64,000 bases of DNA from Phytoseiulus persimilis (GCA_037576195.1 CM075102.1:20704745-20768744), one strand, 5' to 3'; counted from the first letter of the stretch, positions 21,451 to 34,941 are shown. Notes: a model not told the origin generated them from the letters alone. Made by a program: numbers and translations.

Positions 21451-24400
21451 GGCGTTCCGTGCTGATGCGTGTCATCAACTAGAACGTGAAGATTCATCGC
21501 GCTGACTGTCTCGCTCGTCTGGTTTCGTGCTTAAGGGCCCCTATCTCTATGCCAAGCTGTTGATCATCCTCTTCTTGCCAAAATCGTAGCGAAGATTACA
21601 ATGCATGGTGGAACAGATGAGCTCCACGAGTTCTCTTCACGACACCATACGGTCTCTCGAGAGATCGTACGCATCTCAAAAAACCTGTGCCAAGTACATG
21701 CTCGCTGGAGAGAATCGCTATGACATTGGCCAACAGCTGATTCAGTTAAGTCAAAGAAAACAGTGAGGAAAAATGAACTCTGAGTTCAGTCAAGCCCTCG
21801 GTTATCCCATCGCTGGCAAGTCGCTTCCTATTTCGCCTGTATCGCTGGAATTTCGATTCCAATCTGTTTACTAACATCCATGGGAGTCGAGGATCTAAAG
21901 ATAGGTGCGGTCCTTCTTGAACGATGCAATGCAGAACCGATGTCCGAGCTTGCGAATCAGCATCCAAGCAACAAAGAACGCACATGGACTATTTACTCCC
22001 GTTCGAGGTTGTGTTCCTCGCTTCAGCAGGAATATTCAGAGCAGGGTATCTGCCCATAGAAAGTCAAACCCTGTCTTCATCTGCGGACTTTCTCACGCAC
22101 GTCGGCGAGTCTTCAAGGCATTAGACGACTCCAGAGCGGGGAAGTGGGAGCTCGGGCTAACAGTCTCAGTTTGTATGGATGAGACGATGCGCGTCTGTGT
22201 CATACATGACTTAAAAGTTGATATCGCGAATCATGTGTCGGTCGGCTGGGAAGCTGGCATCTAAAAGACTGACCATTCGTATCGGGCTGCTTCATCAAGT
22301 GGGGAAACGGCGGAGGCTTACCACGCATTGAGAAATCATAGGTGACATGGAGGGACGTAGCCATAGCCAAGAACTCACTCCAGAGATCAGCTCTCCTTCT
22401 GTGGAACAGAATCTTCTCCTTCTCTAATTATCTCTTGGACGCGACTGCTCGTTTCGGCTGTCGGAAATCCCACAATATGATCCATCACGGACGAGAAATG
22501 CGTACCACAAAATCACTGAATCCTCGCGGGAGATGAGTTTGTGAGAATTTTCCATCTGAAGAACGATTGCCACTCATTAACTCGATATTTCATTTAGATG
22601 TGTCCCCGACTTCAAACTCATGATTGCCGTTCAAACAGCGAGCCGAACCCTGCCCGAAGATCGAAACTCAGGATCGAGACTGAATGGCAGCGTTCAAAAT
22701 TTTGAACAATAGAAACATCGATGCCTGAATACCGCAAACATTCTTGATCCTCATAGTGAGTTTGCTGAGGTTCTTCCAGCCCGAGTAAATCAGCAAACTA
22801 TTTTACTAAGTCGTTCATGAAGCGCTTCGCAAATTCTTCGCGGCAGTCTCCGGCCCGTTGTGTGGAAGAAACGAGAAGCCGTGAAGCAGAGATTTATAGT
22901 AAGAAGATTGATACTCCAATTTGACTCTGAAATGGGAAGGCAGAATGGCGAAGTGTCAGTGTTCCGGTGGATTTCATTCCTTGCCCGTGATAGATCACCT
23001 TGAGAGGATTCGCGTGGAAGAAACGGCCAGCCGCGACCAACAGCGTCCGAAACTATAGGATTTGAGCCACATCTTGAGTGAAAAAAAGACCGCAAGCTGG
23101 CTCTCATAATTGTAGAATAGTAACCTTGTTGATGTTTCGTTGCCGCTCGCGGTCATTTTTGTCGACGGCATCGAAAATTCTAGGGGCTGGAGAGCGTTTT
23201 CAAGAAAGAATAGTAGGAATGTCCCGGCTACAGAAGCCCGACTTTCCCAAATCGACCCATCGATTCAGGAAGTCATGATTCACTGTGAAAAAAAAAATTC
23301 GGGCGTTTCTCGTCGGCTACTACACCTTCCCAGCAGCTTATTGGTGCTTTCTTCCCGAAAATCGTTTGTCGAATACCAGACCCCAAGATGTTGATTTCAA
23401 TCCCTGTGACGGTGTCGGCGATATCCCGGTATTGAAGATTTCTCTCTCGTGCGGAGTGTGTGTCACATAGGCTCTCCTGAACTCAGCGTGTTTGAAATCC
23501 ACTTCATTCGAATCTGGCTCTGGAGTGGAGCTCCAATGCAGGAGTCCGATCGGGATGAGCCGTGCACCGTGTGCTGCAGGTCCTCGGAATGGACATGCGG
23601 CATCTCCCCCTCCTTTCCAAGCAATCTCATCAAAAGGTGGCGTCTCCGAAAGCCCGGGGTCCGAGCTCAATCCTTGCTATCCATTACATGCAAGTGCCCA
23701 CCCTTCAATGCGGAGAAGTTTTGGCACAGGAAAAACTCTGTCGTATTCATCGGACACCGTTTCGCTCCTGTCCTCAGCATAACCTTCGCAGCAAATCGTT
23801 GCTCTTCAACAACGTTTCTGAATCACCAGCTGAGGCACTCTTTATGCACGAATTTAGGACCGGTTATTTCGTCGGCTCGTGCAGGGGACCTCATGGGCGG
23901 TCCGGGCAAGCCATTGGGCCCGCTTTCATTCCTAACAGCTACGGTTCCTCGCTGGTCAACTCGTCTGCCAAGAAACATGAAGTCAAGAGCCGATGATTTT
24001 CACGGAGATAGTGTCTGGCTCGTCTTCCGCCCGGGGCAGAACTCTGCTCGCCCTCCGTAGAAGGCCTGTTCGGGAAGGGAAGTCGCACCCTCCGCTGAAG
24101 CAGAAACTTCTCCCAGAATCGGGATGTCTTCATTGACTCCGAACAGAAAAGTGCGGTTAGTAATGTTTTCTGATTTTTCAGACCGCATGCAAAACATCAC
24201 AAACGCGTGCGTTCGACAAGTTGCGCACGCCGGTAGCGTTCCCAACAATTCATCAAAGGGTGTGGTGAACTGAAAATCTGTGGGCCTCGCCTTGGGCACT
24301 GATCTTCGCATGATTTTCTGCGCCGTCATAGTGATCTGGAGCTGCAGATCAGGGCCATTTCGAGTTCACCGACGATTCCGCTCGCTTCATACAGCCCGGT

Positions 24401-27080
24401 CTGCTGACGAACTTCGATCGATGATTGACCCGAAAGACGAACCAGAGAAAGATACGAAGCGGAGAACTTCGAAGGAGTACCTCTCGGATGTTGTCGCGAG
24501 ATGTCAGAAGTGACTTCCGAGTTAGAGCCGGATCGCGTCGAATGCTTTCGAACGGTTCATTGCCGGTGTTGAATCCCCGGGGCGAGCGTGAGAGGTGATC
24601 ACGCGATGCTCTTGAGTGGCAGTGCAGCTATTAGCCACTCGATTCCGACGGAAGTATCCTCATACATTTAACAAATCTATGAAGAGATGAACATTCGGGT
24701 GAACATGGGAGGGCGTTTCCAGAACCAAACGCCATATCAGTCTTGCATGTCGCTCAAGTCATACTCGAGATACCGGATGGGACTCGAGAGAACCAGAAGG
24801 TGCATGGACTTCGCATCAGCAAAATGAACACGGAATCGAGAAAAGTCGACCTCGGAGGAATGAAATTCCGAGAAAACGTCATTCCGAAGCTCGAGTGGAC
24901 TCAACACAATAATCATACACGAATTGTCATGTTTCCACTTTCCGGAAGCGCCGCCGAAATTCAGAATCGCCATGATGTTCGGTCGCCGCTTCCGCAATTC
25001 GCAGAAAACGGAACTTTCTGACCTGAAATTGTTTTTTGATCCAGAGATGACATCCAAGAAATCAGAAGATTGAGGGCCGAGCACTTCCCACTATTCCCTG
25101 GTGTCAGAAAATCGAGATCATAATTGTTTCCGAACTTCTGTCACCATGTGTATGCGTGATTCCGTTACCACGCTTCAGAGATCGATCGTTAATCTGGTCC
25201 TTGGTGGGCGACGAACACGTACTGGATTTGGCTTCGAAATTGGACGGGAGAACCGTTCGCGTCCTTTGCAAAACATTCTGATCGGTGGCCGGTGATACAT
25301 GTGCCCACTTCGTATCGTCCAAGAAATCCGCAGTACTTGCTCAAAGGCCGTCGCAGTTCACTGGCTTGGTGTGGCAGGTTTCAGACCCAAGATCACCGCG
25401 GCGCGGACGCAAGAATTCTGCGGAATTCCCTAGACGAGCTTCCACGCACTTTCTTTCTGACACTTAATCAATTGGTGGCCAAGATTATCTCAGAAGCTCG
25501 GCTGACTTTTCAGCAGAGTTATGCAAAACCACCGACGCCTCCCGCCACGCGGCTATGAATCGGAGGTTTTGAAACAAACGTATATGTTTTCATGGGAGTG
25601 ACAAGTATCGCTGCTTTGTAAAATCCAAATATCATATCAAGCTGATCGAACAACGGGAATTTGACTGAATTTCCTTGCTCATGCTCCAATGCTTGCGAGA
25701 TGCCAACGGCACTATCCGTCAGTGGTGAAATCGGGGCGTCCGTCCAGCTTGTAGGAATATGGTGAGTGCAACCGAATGACAGAGAGGATCCAAGGGGTGA
25801 CTCAGACTGTCTCACCACACGGGTGTTATTCAGGAAGAATTTGTCGGAATGCTCTTCGATGATCAGTTCGACAGTGGGCTGGAGATATCGAAGGAATGTC
25901 CTCGCCTCGAGCGATTCTACGTAATTCTAAGCTTGAGTGCTCTGCGTGAACCACATCGTTGGGTGTGTGTCTGAGCAATGACGATCTTGTATACAGGTCT
26001 GATTTTTTTCCCGGAGCCAAGAGAATTCGGCTGCAGAAAGCTATCTGTTCGAGCGCAAACAGTCATCTTCCGTAGATGTGACCGCTCATTGATTTCAAAT
26101 GCGAGATCGAATAAGATGACGATCCATTCGGAAGTAGTACAGATGGAGGAGTCCTACTCTTTTACGTTGAGAAAACTCAAAATTCCAATAAGAGTTCGCG
26201 AGGATTGATTCTGAGCTCCAATATTCCGGACTTCTCGTTACGGGACCCGACTCAGGAATCGAAACTGTCTCCATTATCCCAAGTACTCGCCGTGGAACCA
26301 GTACGGAACTTGCTCGCGAGCGTCGTAATTTGAGAACCATCCCTGATCTCGATACCTCGCCCAAAAAGAGCGACACGGAGCGCTATTCTTGATGATGCAC
26401 AAAACTCAGGTCAAAAATTGATTGGCTGCTCCATGCACGTTTCAGAGAGCGGTAGAGAAGAACGATTCTTGAATTCTCTGTAATATGCGATATCAGTCGT
26501 AGACTCCCCGGTGGCTCTCTTTGAAACTCGGAACGACTCGAGTCTCTGAGAACGGGGAAAGGCTCTCCTCAGGATCAGTTCTGATCGCGTCGCTCGGGAT
26601 CGTACGTTTACATGAGCTGAAATCCCCCTGGACACCACAACACTGCGAACAGGAGTGGTTTTCTGAAAACTGTCTCATCCCACTTGTCCGTCGCCGAACA
26701 TCGTCTCCAAGGCTTATCTTGCGTCTCCGCGACACGTGAGTTTGGAAAGCAGAGGTTCTCACACCATTTAAAATGCCCGGCTTGGACCAACGGCCTCTGA
26801 GAAGTTCCGGATTGGATGTCGGAAATCTGAGATTCAGCTCCAAGCTACTTGCAGTGATTAGCCGTGGCCGTTCGCTCGAGCCGCGGCCTGTCAGGATCCT
26901 GCCCGGGGTCTTTGTTCTCTCCGGTTGGCAGCAGTTGATCGATCTCCGCCGAAGCCGGCAGTGAATCACGAAGTCCACAGATTCCGTTGGTGGCAACGAG
27001 TCCCCGCTGAAGCCAGAATCCTTTCCTTCTCTCGGTTCGACCTTGACGCTGCCCGGGCGGGTCGGTCTTCGCGCGTTACG
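21451..27080. other. No gene firmly recognised; probably old transposon debris
   Basis: Many short frames on both strands. One stretch at about 23288-23430 reads FLVGYYTFPAAYWCFLPEN in the plus direction and faintly resembles a Helitron helicase region, too weak to call. Frames at 24743-25021 (plus) and 25.3-25.56 kb are plausible protein by composition but unrecognised. Confidence 0.35.
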
Positions 27081-27088
27081 TATTTAAG
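27081..27088 (+). promoter_or_regulatory. TATA-like box of the cuticle gene
   Basis: TATTTAAG lies 42 nt upstream of the ATG at 27123. Transcription from about 30 nt downstream would give a 5' UTR of only some 10-20 nt. Confidence 0.5.
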
Positions 27089-27122
27089 CGAGCGATCGGA
27101 CCTCAAACTGGACAATCTCGGA

Positions 27123-30100
27123 ATGAAGGTACGCTCACTGTTGTGTCAACTCCAGTGCTCAGTTTAGTTATGCGCTGGGTCGGGATCTTCTCTTGAAGTG
27201 TTTCTGAGTCAAGTCTGTTTGTGCGTCTCCCGAAGCGTACCGTTCGCTGCGCTAGCGGAGCGTCCATGTAACGGTCAGAAAGTCCCGTTCGTTCGTGTGC
27301 GCGTTGTGAATCGCTCTGGACACCAGAATGCTTCTGCTATTCCCGGAATGCTCCTGCCAAAGGTCGTTTGCTGGAGTCCATATCGGAGTCCTGGAGCAAG
27401 TGCGTGTTTCCCGTTCCACGGGCTTTCAAAGTCCATCGCATGCTGACTACGGGCTGTGAATACAGTGATTCAGAGAGGCTCCCAAATGCGGCGGCTCGAA
27501 AACGGCCGGAGTCCGTTGCCGAGCTCGATACTCTCGAAGGTCGTTGTAATAGATGACGTCGAGAGCAATTTCGCCACGGAGCGCTCCGCGTTAATCGAAA
27601 ACCCCAGAGTGGTGTGAAGGCTGTTCAAAGTTCTATCAGTGGGTCAGTCAGAAGCACATTATCTTCCTCTGAATCTAAAGTGGACTCGGTCGTGGATTAA
27701 TAATGGTTCTCTGACATCATCCCGTAGCAGTGGATCCTCCCGTAGAGTCTTGTTATTCGTCGCCGAGAGTGAAGTTTTGACACTTATTCGATGCATCAGA
27801 GAAAAATCTCACAGCTCGCATGAGAGATGATGTTTCAGCCGCATCCGGCGTCTGGGAGCGGCGCGGGATTCTTTTGAGGTGAAACGGGAGCACGACCGCT
27901 CGGAGCAAAGTCCGGAGATCGTGAAAACAGGAACTGAATTGAGATTATTCTCATCGTATCCCGGACTCCCGTTCTTTCTAGTTCGCTTCCGGGAGAGCCG
28001 GCGAGCCGTCCGAGAGTCTGAAATCATTCTTGTATGAGAGGTTTCTATGAGGGTCCCGGCAGGATCCTGAGTTCGGAATAGAGTCGTTCCGTAGCCCATT
28101 CTGCCGCGTACCCTCTTCGATACGAATCGAATGGATCTCCCGAGCGTCTTGTTGGTGATCGTTTCGCAGATCTTGATTCCCCTTGAAACTTCTCGATCAC
28201 CCTAGATTGAGCTGCCCGGTCCTCAAGGTGTGGCAAGTGCTCCGATGGCAGCGACAACAAAGGTATCATGTTCTGCGGTTCCCATATCAATCATATCCGG
28301 TATACTCCTCGCTTGCGTTCGACGACAATAGCAAAATGAGCTGTCTCAAGTGACCGCGAGGAACGTTTATCCGTGACGCTCATTATAAAACGCCCGATCC
28401 CACATACGACGTACATTCATTGTTAGAACGAAGATCACGATACCGCGTATTGGATACGGTGTCACCTTGTCAGAAGACGATTTCTGTGTCCGGTAAACGG
28501 CTCCAAAACGGGCGACCGGTCGACAGCGCTCAGATATGCTCGCGCGTGAACCGTTACATTTTCTACTGAAATCACCTTGCCAGAGGCACACGAGAGTTAA
28601 ACCGCTTACGGTTCGCGTACGGAAGCTGCGCGAAACATCGTGAACCAAGTTTTGAATGGAACAGCTCATTCGACTGAGCTGGCAACGCCAGGGTATTTCG
28701 GTGTGTTTCTGGCTGCTACACACGCTCCCCGAAAGTTACCTCTGTTCTTGGAAATCGCGCAAATCTTGAGTCGACGAAACTTCCACAGAAGCTGTGAATC
28801 AGCTTCATCGGAATTATTTTGTGACCGGTGCCAAAATTTTCCATGAACTTACTTTCGGAATCACGCTCTATGGGCTCCATAAAACTTTCCCCTTCTCCGC
28901 GTCAACGATGAGCGCGCATCGCTTCACGTGGGCACATCAACTCCAACTTGGCATCGTGAGCAGTTGCCGCCGAAAACTCCACTCCATTAATGCGATGTCG
29001 CAAAACACAAGCAGAAAATAAAGAGCCAAGGTTCGTTCCGGTCCGACCAACGCCTTGCACTGTTTTCTGACCGTTATCGGCAGAGAACTGTTGAGGCGCC
29101 TGTGTGCTAAGGCGTGATCGGGCAAACTCGTTCGGCCCTTCAATGGTCGCGAATTTGTCTTCTAGGAAGTGGCCAGCTCATCTTCTGACAAAAGAATTTC
29201 GGCTCCTCTTCCTCACCTTCCCAGGGTCAGATCTGGGAACGGTTTTCGACGACGGCGGCCGCAGCCGCGACAGTTTTCAGAGGCTGATTTCAGTGCGGAA
29301 TGTTTGTCTTTCCCTCAAGGTCATTGAGCAAGTATGCCGACATGTTGACCACTAATGTGGGTACAGTGACGAGCAACGGAGTCGACTCCACCGCGTTCAG
29401 TGGTGCAACGCAGATGTTGGCGGAGTGAATGCATAAGCAACGAGTCCACGAAATAAGCGCCGAATAAGGCCAGAAAATCGGAACTCGCAAGGACAGCGAT
29501 CCAGATTGTTGAATAATCCGACCGGAATCCCGCTCACGGCATCAAGACAACTCAACAATAAGTTTCTTCTGTCCGACGGAAAATGCGCCCGAGTCGCTAG
29601 ACAAAAGAAGTCAAGGCGATTGAAGAAGCTGTCATTGTCGCTTATCAGCAGCAATCTGCGTTTCCCGCTTTTGCTGAAAATATGGAAGAGCAAACAAAAC
29701 CGAGCAAGTCGTCAGGAACGCATCAATTAGCACTTTCTCTCATTCGCGCCGAGAGCCAGACTTGAGCTGAACTTGTGGACTATTTCCGACGCCGCACAGA
29801 ACCTCTCAGTCCGAGAAATCACCATTTCCACTGAGGCAAAAGAGGATTTGACTCCGAACCCGCCTGTCCTCGTGATTTCCTCTGGGTTCTCACTTTCCGG
29901 ACGGATACATAGGTTGCACAACGAGCTTGGAATTTTTCTACAAAACACAGGTTTGTTTGACGAGGAAAACCGATTTCTGACTCGAATTCCACGTTTCTTC
30001 TTCAAGGCGTTTCTTACATTAGCATGTGCCGTCGCCGCGGCACAGGCAGGCGTTGTTCTGCCCAAGATCCACGAAGAAGGAGCGTCAGTTCAGTACCGAA

Positions 30101-32327
30101 GCGAAGACGTAAGTTTCCCAAAACAGGTTGATTTGAAGATTGCGTATCGAGGCTCAGGCGCCAGCGCCGAGTGCTAACTGACCGCTTACCTGATGGCCGT
30201 TAAAACGTTTCGCTCAAATGAAATTCCACGGCCAGGGTTTAGGGAACTACCAATTCGGTTACGATGAGAAGCACACAACCGGCGGCTCGTTCCGTAAAGA
30301 GAAAGGCGATGGATTGGGCCGCAAGGTTGGATCCTACGGCTTGCACGATGCGGATGGTCGCGTGCGCGTTGTCAACTACGTCGCCGATGAGCACGGCTTC
30401 CGGGCCGCTGTTCAGTCGAACGAGCCTGGAGTGGCCCCCGAAGACCCCGCCGCCACTTCCATCAACAAAGCCCCAGTTGCCATTCCTTACTCCGCTCCCA
30501 TGCACCTCGATCATGTGACTGGAATCAACGTAGGACTCGCCCAATCGGTCGCCGCTCCCGTATTGGGGGCCTATTCTGCCCCTGTTGCTCAAATATCCGC
30601 CCCCGTTATCGCTCCTGTTGGTTATCATCGACAGCCCATGCATTTCGCCTCAGTTTTGGGACCCTCAGTGTCCAATCTCATCGGCGCCATGCCTGCCTAC
30701 ATCGGTTCGTATCTGGCGAGTCAGGCAGCTCACCACCCTCTGCAGAAGGCCATCGCCTACAATGCACCAATCGCCGTTGCCGCCCCCGTCGCGGCGGCAT
30801 ACGAACCTGTTGCTGCCCCAGCGCTTCCTGCGTCCCCGGTCGTCTACAAGGCTCCCGCACACTTCGGAGCCGTGATTGGACCCTCCGTCGATCACATGCT
30901 CAATCACTACGTTCCCCAGCATATTGCCGCTCAGAAGTTCTACCGCTCGCTCCACAGTTCAGCTGTTCACTACCAGGAGGCCCCGGTGATCTCGTCTTCC
31001 CTCGAGGTCGCCCCTGCTGCTCCCGTAGCTTCAGCAGTCGTTGCTCCGGCTGATTCGTACGCCGCAGCTCCCGTCGCTGCTTTTGCTACCGCCAAGTATG
31101 CAGCACCTGTCGCTGCCTACGCGGCCGCTCCCGTGGCCAAGTATGCAGCACCTATCGCTGCCTACGCTGCCGCTCCCGTAGCGTCTTATGCCGCTGCCGC
31201 CCCGGTCGCAGCTTACGCCACGGGCACCCCAGTGGCCAGATACGCTCCCACCGCATCCTACGGTGTCTCGGCCGCGCCGGTGACGCCTGTAATCGAGAAA
31301 AGCGTTGCCTACACCGCTCCTGCTTATGTCCAAAGCCAGTATGCGCACGCAGCTCATGGTGGACCTGTTATCGAGAAACACGTGGCGTATGGACCCGCTG
31401 CCGCTAGTTATGGACCCGCTGCCGCTGTTTATGGACCACCCGCCGCTGGCTACGGACCCGCTGCCGCCGGTTACGGACCCGCTGCCGCCGGTTATGGACC
31501 CGCTGCCGCTGTTTACGGACCCGCTGCCGCTGTTTACGGACCCGCTGCCGCTGGTTACGGACCGGCTCCAGTCGCGTATTCCGCTAGCCAGGCTGTTGCA
31601 AAGGTAACTTCATTTTCCAAGACGAGCCGGCCAAATTTCGACAAAATAGGATCTGTGAGGGAGGCTCTCAACCCTCGGTCCCGTTTTTTTGTTTCCTAAA
31701 GAACATTTTACAGATTGAAGATTTCGCCGGCTACGCTCCGGCCGAAAAGTACATCGGTTCCTATGAGGTAACCATTCGAGGCGGTAGTTGAATCTAACGT
31801 TATTGTATACCGCAGAGATAATTGTCAAAACATGGTTCCTCTAGGTGGCACCCGGCCTCGGCTACGGATACGGTCGCGTTGCTGCACCCGCGTACAACAA
31901 AGTGTCAGCTGCCTACGCCGCCGCCCCCGTCACCAAATTGGCTTCTGTACCCACTTACAGCACCCCGGTTTATGCGGCTCCTCCAGCTGCTAGATCCATC
32001 TACAGCTATGGGCCCTTGAGCGTAGAATCGAGCATCGTTAGGCCAGCCGTGTTCGCTGCCGCTGCCTTCGAAGAACCTGCTGTCCTGACTGGTCCCGTCG
32101 CCGCCCCCGCAGTTTCTCCCATCGCTGCGCATGCAGCCGGTCATGTGGTTGGCGCCTCCCTCGCTTCGACTGGCGTCTCGTCAGTCACGGCCAACGTCAA
32201 TGGTTACACCCACGAGCTTGTCAAGCCCAACGCTTACACGCGTGTGTACCAGTACATGTATGGACACTCACCGTCGTTCTACGGCTACTCCTACTCGCCG
32301 GTTCCTCTGGGATACCGGAAGAAATGA
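27123..32327 (+). CDS. Secreted cuticle protein with chitin-binding Rebers-Riddiford domain (5 exons)
   Basis: Exons: 27123-27128 (Met-Lys only), 30007-30108, 30236-31603, 31714-31767, 31845-32327; all junctions are GT-AG and phase 0, giving about 670 residues. Exon 2 completes the signal peptide (MK, then AFLTLACAVAAAQA). Exon 3 opens with the chitin-binding domain: NYQFGYDEKHTTGGSFRKE, later VGSYGLHDADGRVRVVNYVA and DEHGFRAAVQSNEPG, the extended RR signature that binds chitin in cuticle. The rest is low-complexity Ala/Pro/Val/Tyr: repeats of YAAAPVA, two related blocks (HFASVLGPSV.. and HFGAVIGPSVDHML..), and nine YGPAAAx repeats at about 31387-31570. The ATG-AAG first exon and large first intron (2.9 kb) are common in arthropod cuticle genes and often hold the stage-specific enhancers. 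The first exon is inferred from ATGAAG followed by the donor GTACGC and a TATA-like box; exons 2-5 are much firmer. Confidence 0.85.
27129..30006 (+). other. First intron of the cuticle gene
   Basis: 2878 nt from the GTACGC donor to the TTCTTCTTCAAG acceptor. No second gene is recognised inside on either strand. Confidence 0.6.
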
Positions 32328-32507
32328 TGATCCTTTTCGTATGGAACGCATTTGGTTCTTTGTTAAACAGTCAGATTCAACCCCTTGGTGGTCCCCTCTC
32401 CCATTCACATCGTGCAGGAGGGGACATTCGGTGCACATGAGAATGATATTCTCATGAGCCGCGAGTTATCTCAGTATACTCGATCGTAACTTATGTACAC
32501 AATTGAA

Positions 32508-32513
32508 AATAAA
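32508..32513 (+). promoter_or_regulatory. poly(A) signal of the cuticle gene
   Basis: AATAAA about 180 nt after the stop codon at 32327. Confidence 0.65.
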
Positions 32514-33209
32514 TTCGTGGTGGTAGAACCGCAACTCGTTGGAATCGTAATTTCAATCCAGAATAGCCAAACGCGCTCACTCGGCTGGTTACGGGTTGCG
32601 CGTGGAGGTTCACGCCCTGAGAGTAAGGCCACCAAGCGTCGCCGGAGTGACCTTCCCAACACGAGAAGAGATCAGAAAGGTAAGGTTTCATATGCCGCGA
32701 AGCCCTCCAGAGTTCTGACTAGGGACAGCTCAAGGACCTCCGGGAGGAGGAGACCAACCAGTAGTAGGATCACAGAGCGAATACGCGATTGACTCGACGA
32801 CTTCGTTTTCGTACACTGAAACCCACTACATTGGCTCACTTCTCTCCTTCAATACGCTCCGTAGCTTTCGCGGAGTGCGACGCAAGAGTCGCCAAGCTAG
32901 TTCAATGAGACGAGATGAAACTTCGCAAACAGGATGTGCGAATAAAAATCCTGGTGGGAATGAACGAGCAAGGTTTCAGTGTGAGATGTCGTTGGAAGGC
33001 CCGAGCGGAAGCCTGAGCCGGATCGGTCTGCGATAAAACTATTAACCCTTGCGAGGAGAGCATGCATGAGCTGAGCTCGCTCTGAGCCGGAAGGCGGTCC
33101 ACCCTGTCTAGTTCTTTTCCCGTTACTGCCTTCTTCCATGGGTTCCTATGAGAAGTTATCATTCCGACGTGTCAGGCAGGACACTTATGACGATGCATGA
33201 CGAAATACT
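32514..33209. other. Intergenic region between convergent genes
   Basis: Between the two facing poly(A) signals; no gene seen. Confidence 0.4.
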
Positions 33210-33215
33210 TTTATT
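33210..33215 (-). promoter_or_regulatory. poly(A) signal of the MARVEL-domain gene
   Basis: AATAAA on the minus strand, about 660 nt beyond the stop codon at 33877. Confidence 0.45.
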
Positions 33216-33876
33216 TCGATACTCCTCAGTAAACTTAAAATCAACCATGATTTTACAATGGGTCAATTAAGCTCTGACCGTTTACAGTTACAAACTCCGG
33301 GATTTCGAAAGGTGAACACTGACCCTGAACCTCTCCTCATAGGTCATTGTTTCATCTTGTGAGCTTCCGTTCACCTGCGCGGAGTATTCATCCTGCGGTT
33401 GGAGCGCCTGACAAAATCTCTCTCCACCGCACCATGTCTTATCTAGATCGCTTTGACACTCTGGTTTGTCGTGACAACTTTTGAGTAGATTTCTGCCACT
33501 TCGACATCTTGTTCCGGATCGCAAAGTCACCAAACGGAACACACTATCGACAGAACATTGTTCTTACTACAAACCATAACACGGGCTCATGATTAGACTG
33601 ACAAACGTCTACCTGAGCTTCGTATCTGTTAGACTGTACCTCCGATACAACAAAACCACTTTGAACTAGAACTGGTCATGTTCAGACGTTGGGAATGAGG
33701 CAGCGCGCTTCCTGAGCCTCAGCGATTCGATCGACAGGACCGAGTCAGTCAGAAGTCCTCGAATGCTAGTAGAGATAAAGCATTGAGCATCATATTCTAC
33801 AGAAGTTTTCATGAACTGTCGGGACGCAGGCTCGCACGCAGGCAAGTGTTGTTGACGATTCGATTGAGATCCGGCT

Positions 33877-34941
33877 TTAAGAGACTTGTTGGAGGAGAAT
33901 CATGGTTTGTTTCGATTTCGAGAACTTCCGGACCCAGTTCAGAGGGTTCGCACTTGGTCTCGACGTCGGTTGAGGGGAGTCCTTCTCCAGTAATCGTATG
34001 ATGACCAATGTCAGCATTATCACCACGGCCAAGAACGAGAACGTCTGGGAACAAACGTAGCCATGATCAATCGCTGAAGGCGCCGTTCGCCTTCGAGGGG
34101 CCCTGGCGACTCATGCAGTTACTCACAATGGCCATGTCGAGTTTCCCGAGTGATCCACCACAAGTTTCGGCCGAGGCGAGCTTGCTTCGGGTCTTAACTA
34201 AAACCGAAGCCGATCCCAGAAGCATCAAAATGAGCACGCTATATACACAGCAATCCTGGAAAGGAATGGTCGTGTTCCGTTGATGCCTCCATCACTCGAG
34301 CTACAGACGTCAGACACGTAGTCGGCGATGTGGGGAAATCGACGCTCCATGAACGCCTCCTGCGGGACGTGAAAGTAAACATGATGACTGTGACGTCAGA
34401 GTACTCACAAAAAACTTCCACTTAAAGGGGAACCGGTAGTTGAATGAAGAGTTATCGATCGTGATCCAGGCAACCATCGCAATCAGCGTCAATGTACAGA
34501 AGAAGAGGTGGAATCCGAAATAGGGTGAGCCCAAGGAGAGAGCGATCTGGTGGGACTCGGGTGACTCCGAGGCCGTTGGGTTATGACACTTCCCAGACGA
34601 GAAGAAGCTCAAAAGCAAAATGGCTAAAGTCATCGAGCCCTGTAAGAAGTCAAGTAATCAGTTACAGTCGCTGTATTAACATACTCAGTCGGATCCTTGT
34701 CATGCCTTGAGATCCAGCCAAGATCGCTCAAACGCACCATGATAGAGAGTCGCAAAGCACCGACTGAGGTTGCGAAGTAGGTTTTGTCCCAATAGATCTG
34801 GAACTTCGCCGAATTCCGCGCTCCTTGTGACATCGACCTCGTCGGAGCTTGCCTATAGCCGCTGCCCACACCGCCGAGTAAGAACTGGGAGTTCGAAGCT
34901 GGTTCCTCAGAAGGGAGTCGCTCTTCTTCCAGAGCTACCGG
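33877..34941 (-). CDS. Four-TM MARVEL-domain protein (CMTM/MAL-like), 5 of its exons
   Basis: Minus-strand exons, all phase 0: 34738-34941, 34409-34639, 34318-34359, 34127-34255, 33877-34044 (stop TAA 33877-33879); introns 49-98 nt. The 257 residues start with a polar cytoplasmic tail, then FQIYWDKTYFATSVGALRL, which is the MARVEL entry motif. TM1 spans the first junction (ALRLSIM joined to GSMTLAILLLSFF). TM2 is SPYFGFHLFFCTLTLIAMVA. TM3 is CCVYSVLILMLLGSASVLV. TM4 opens the last exon (TFSFLAVVIMLTLVIIRLL), and a Lys-rich tail ends LLQQVS. MARVEL proteins shape cholesterol-rich membranes in vesicle traffic and cell junctions. The donor after DY at 34318 (GTGTCT) is weak and could be shifted. 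The exon at 34941 begins at a TTCCAG acceptor, so a first coding exon lies upstream and was not found. Confidence 0.8.

Noticed and set aside
23338-24060. Overlapping 110-203 codon frames on both strands
   Set aside because: Neither strand gives a recognisable domain; likely chance frames in decayed repeats.
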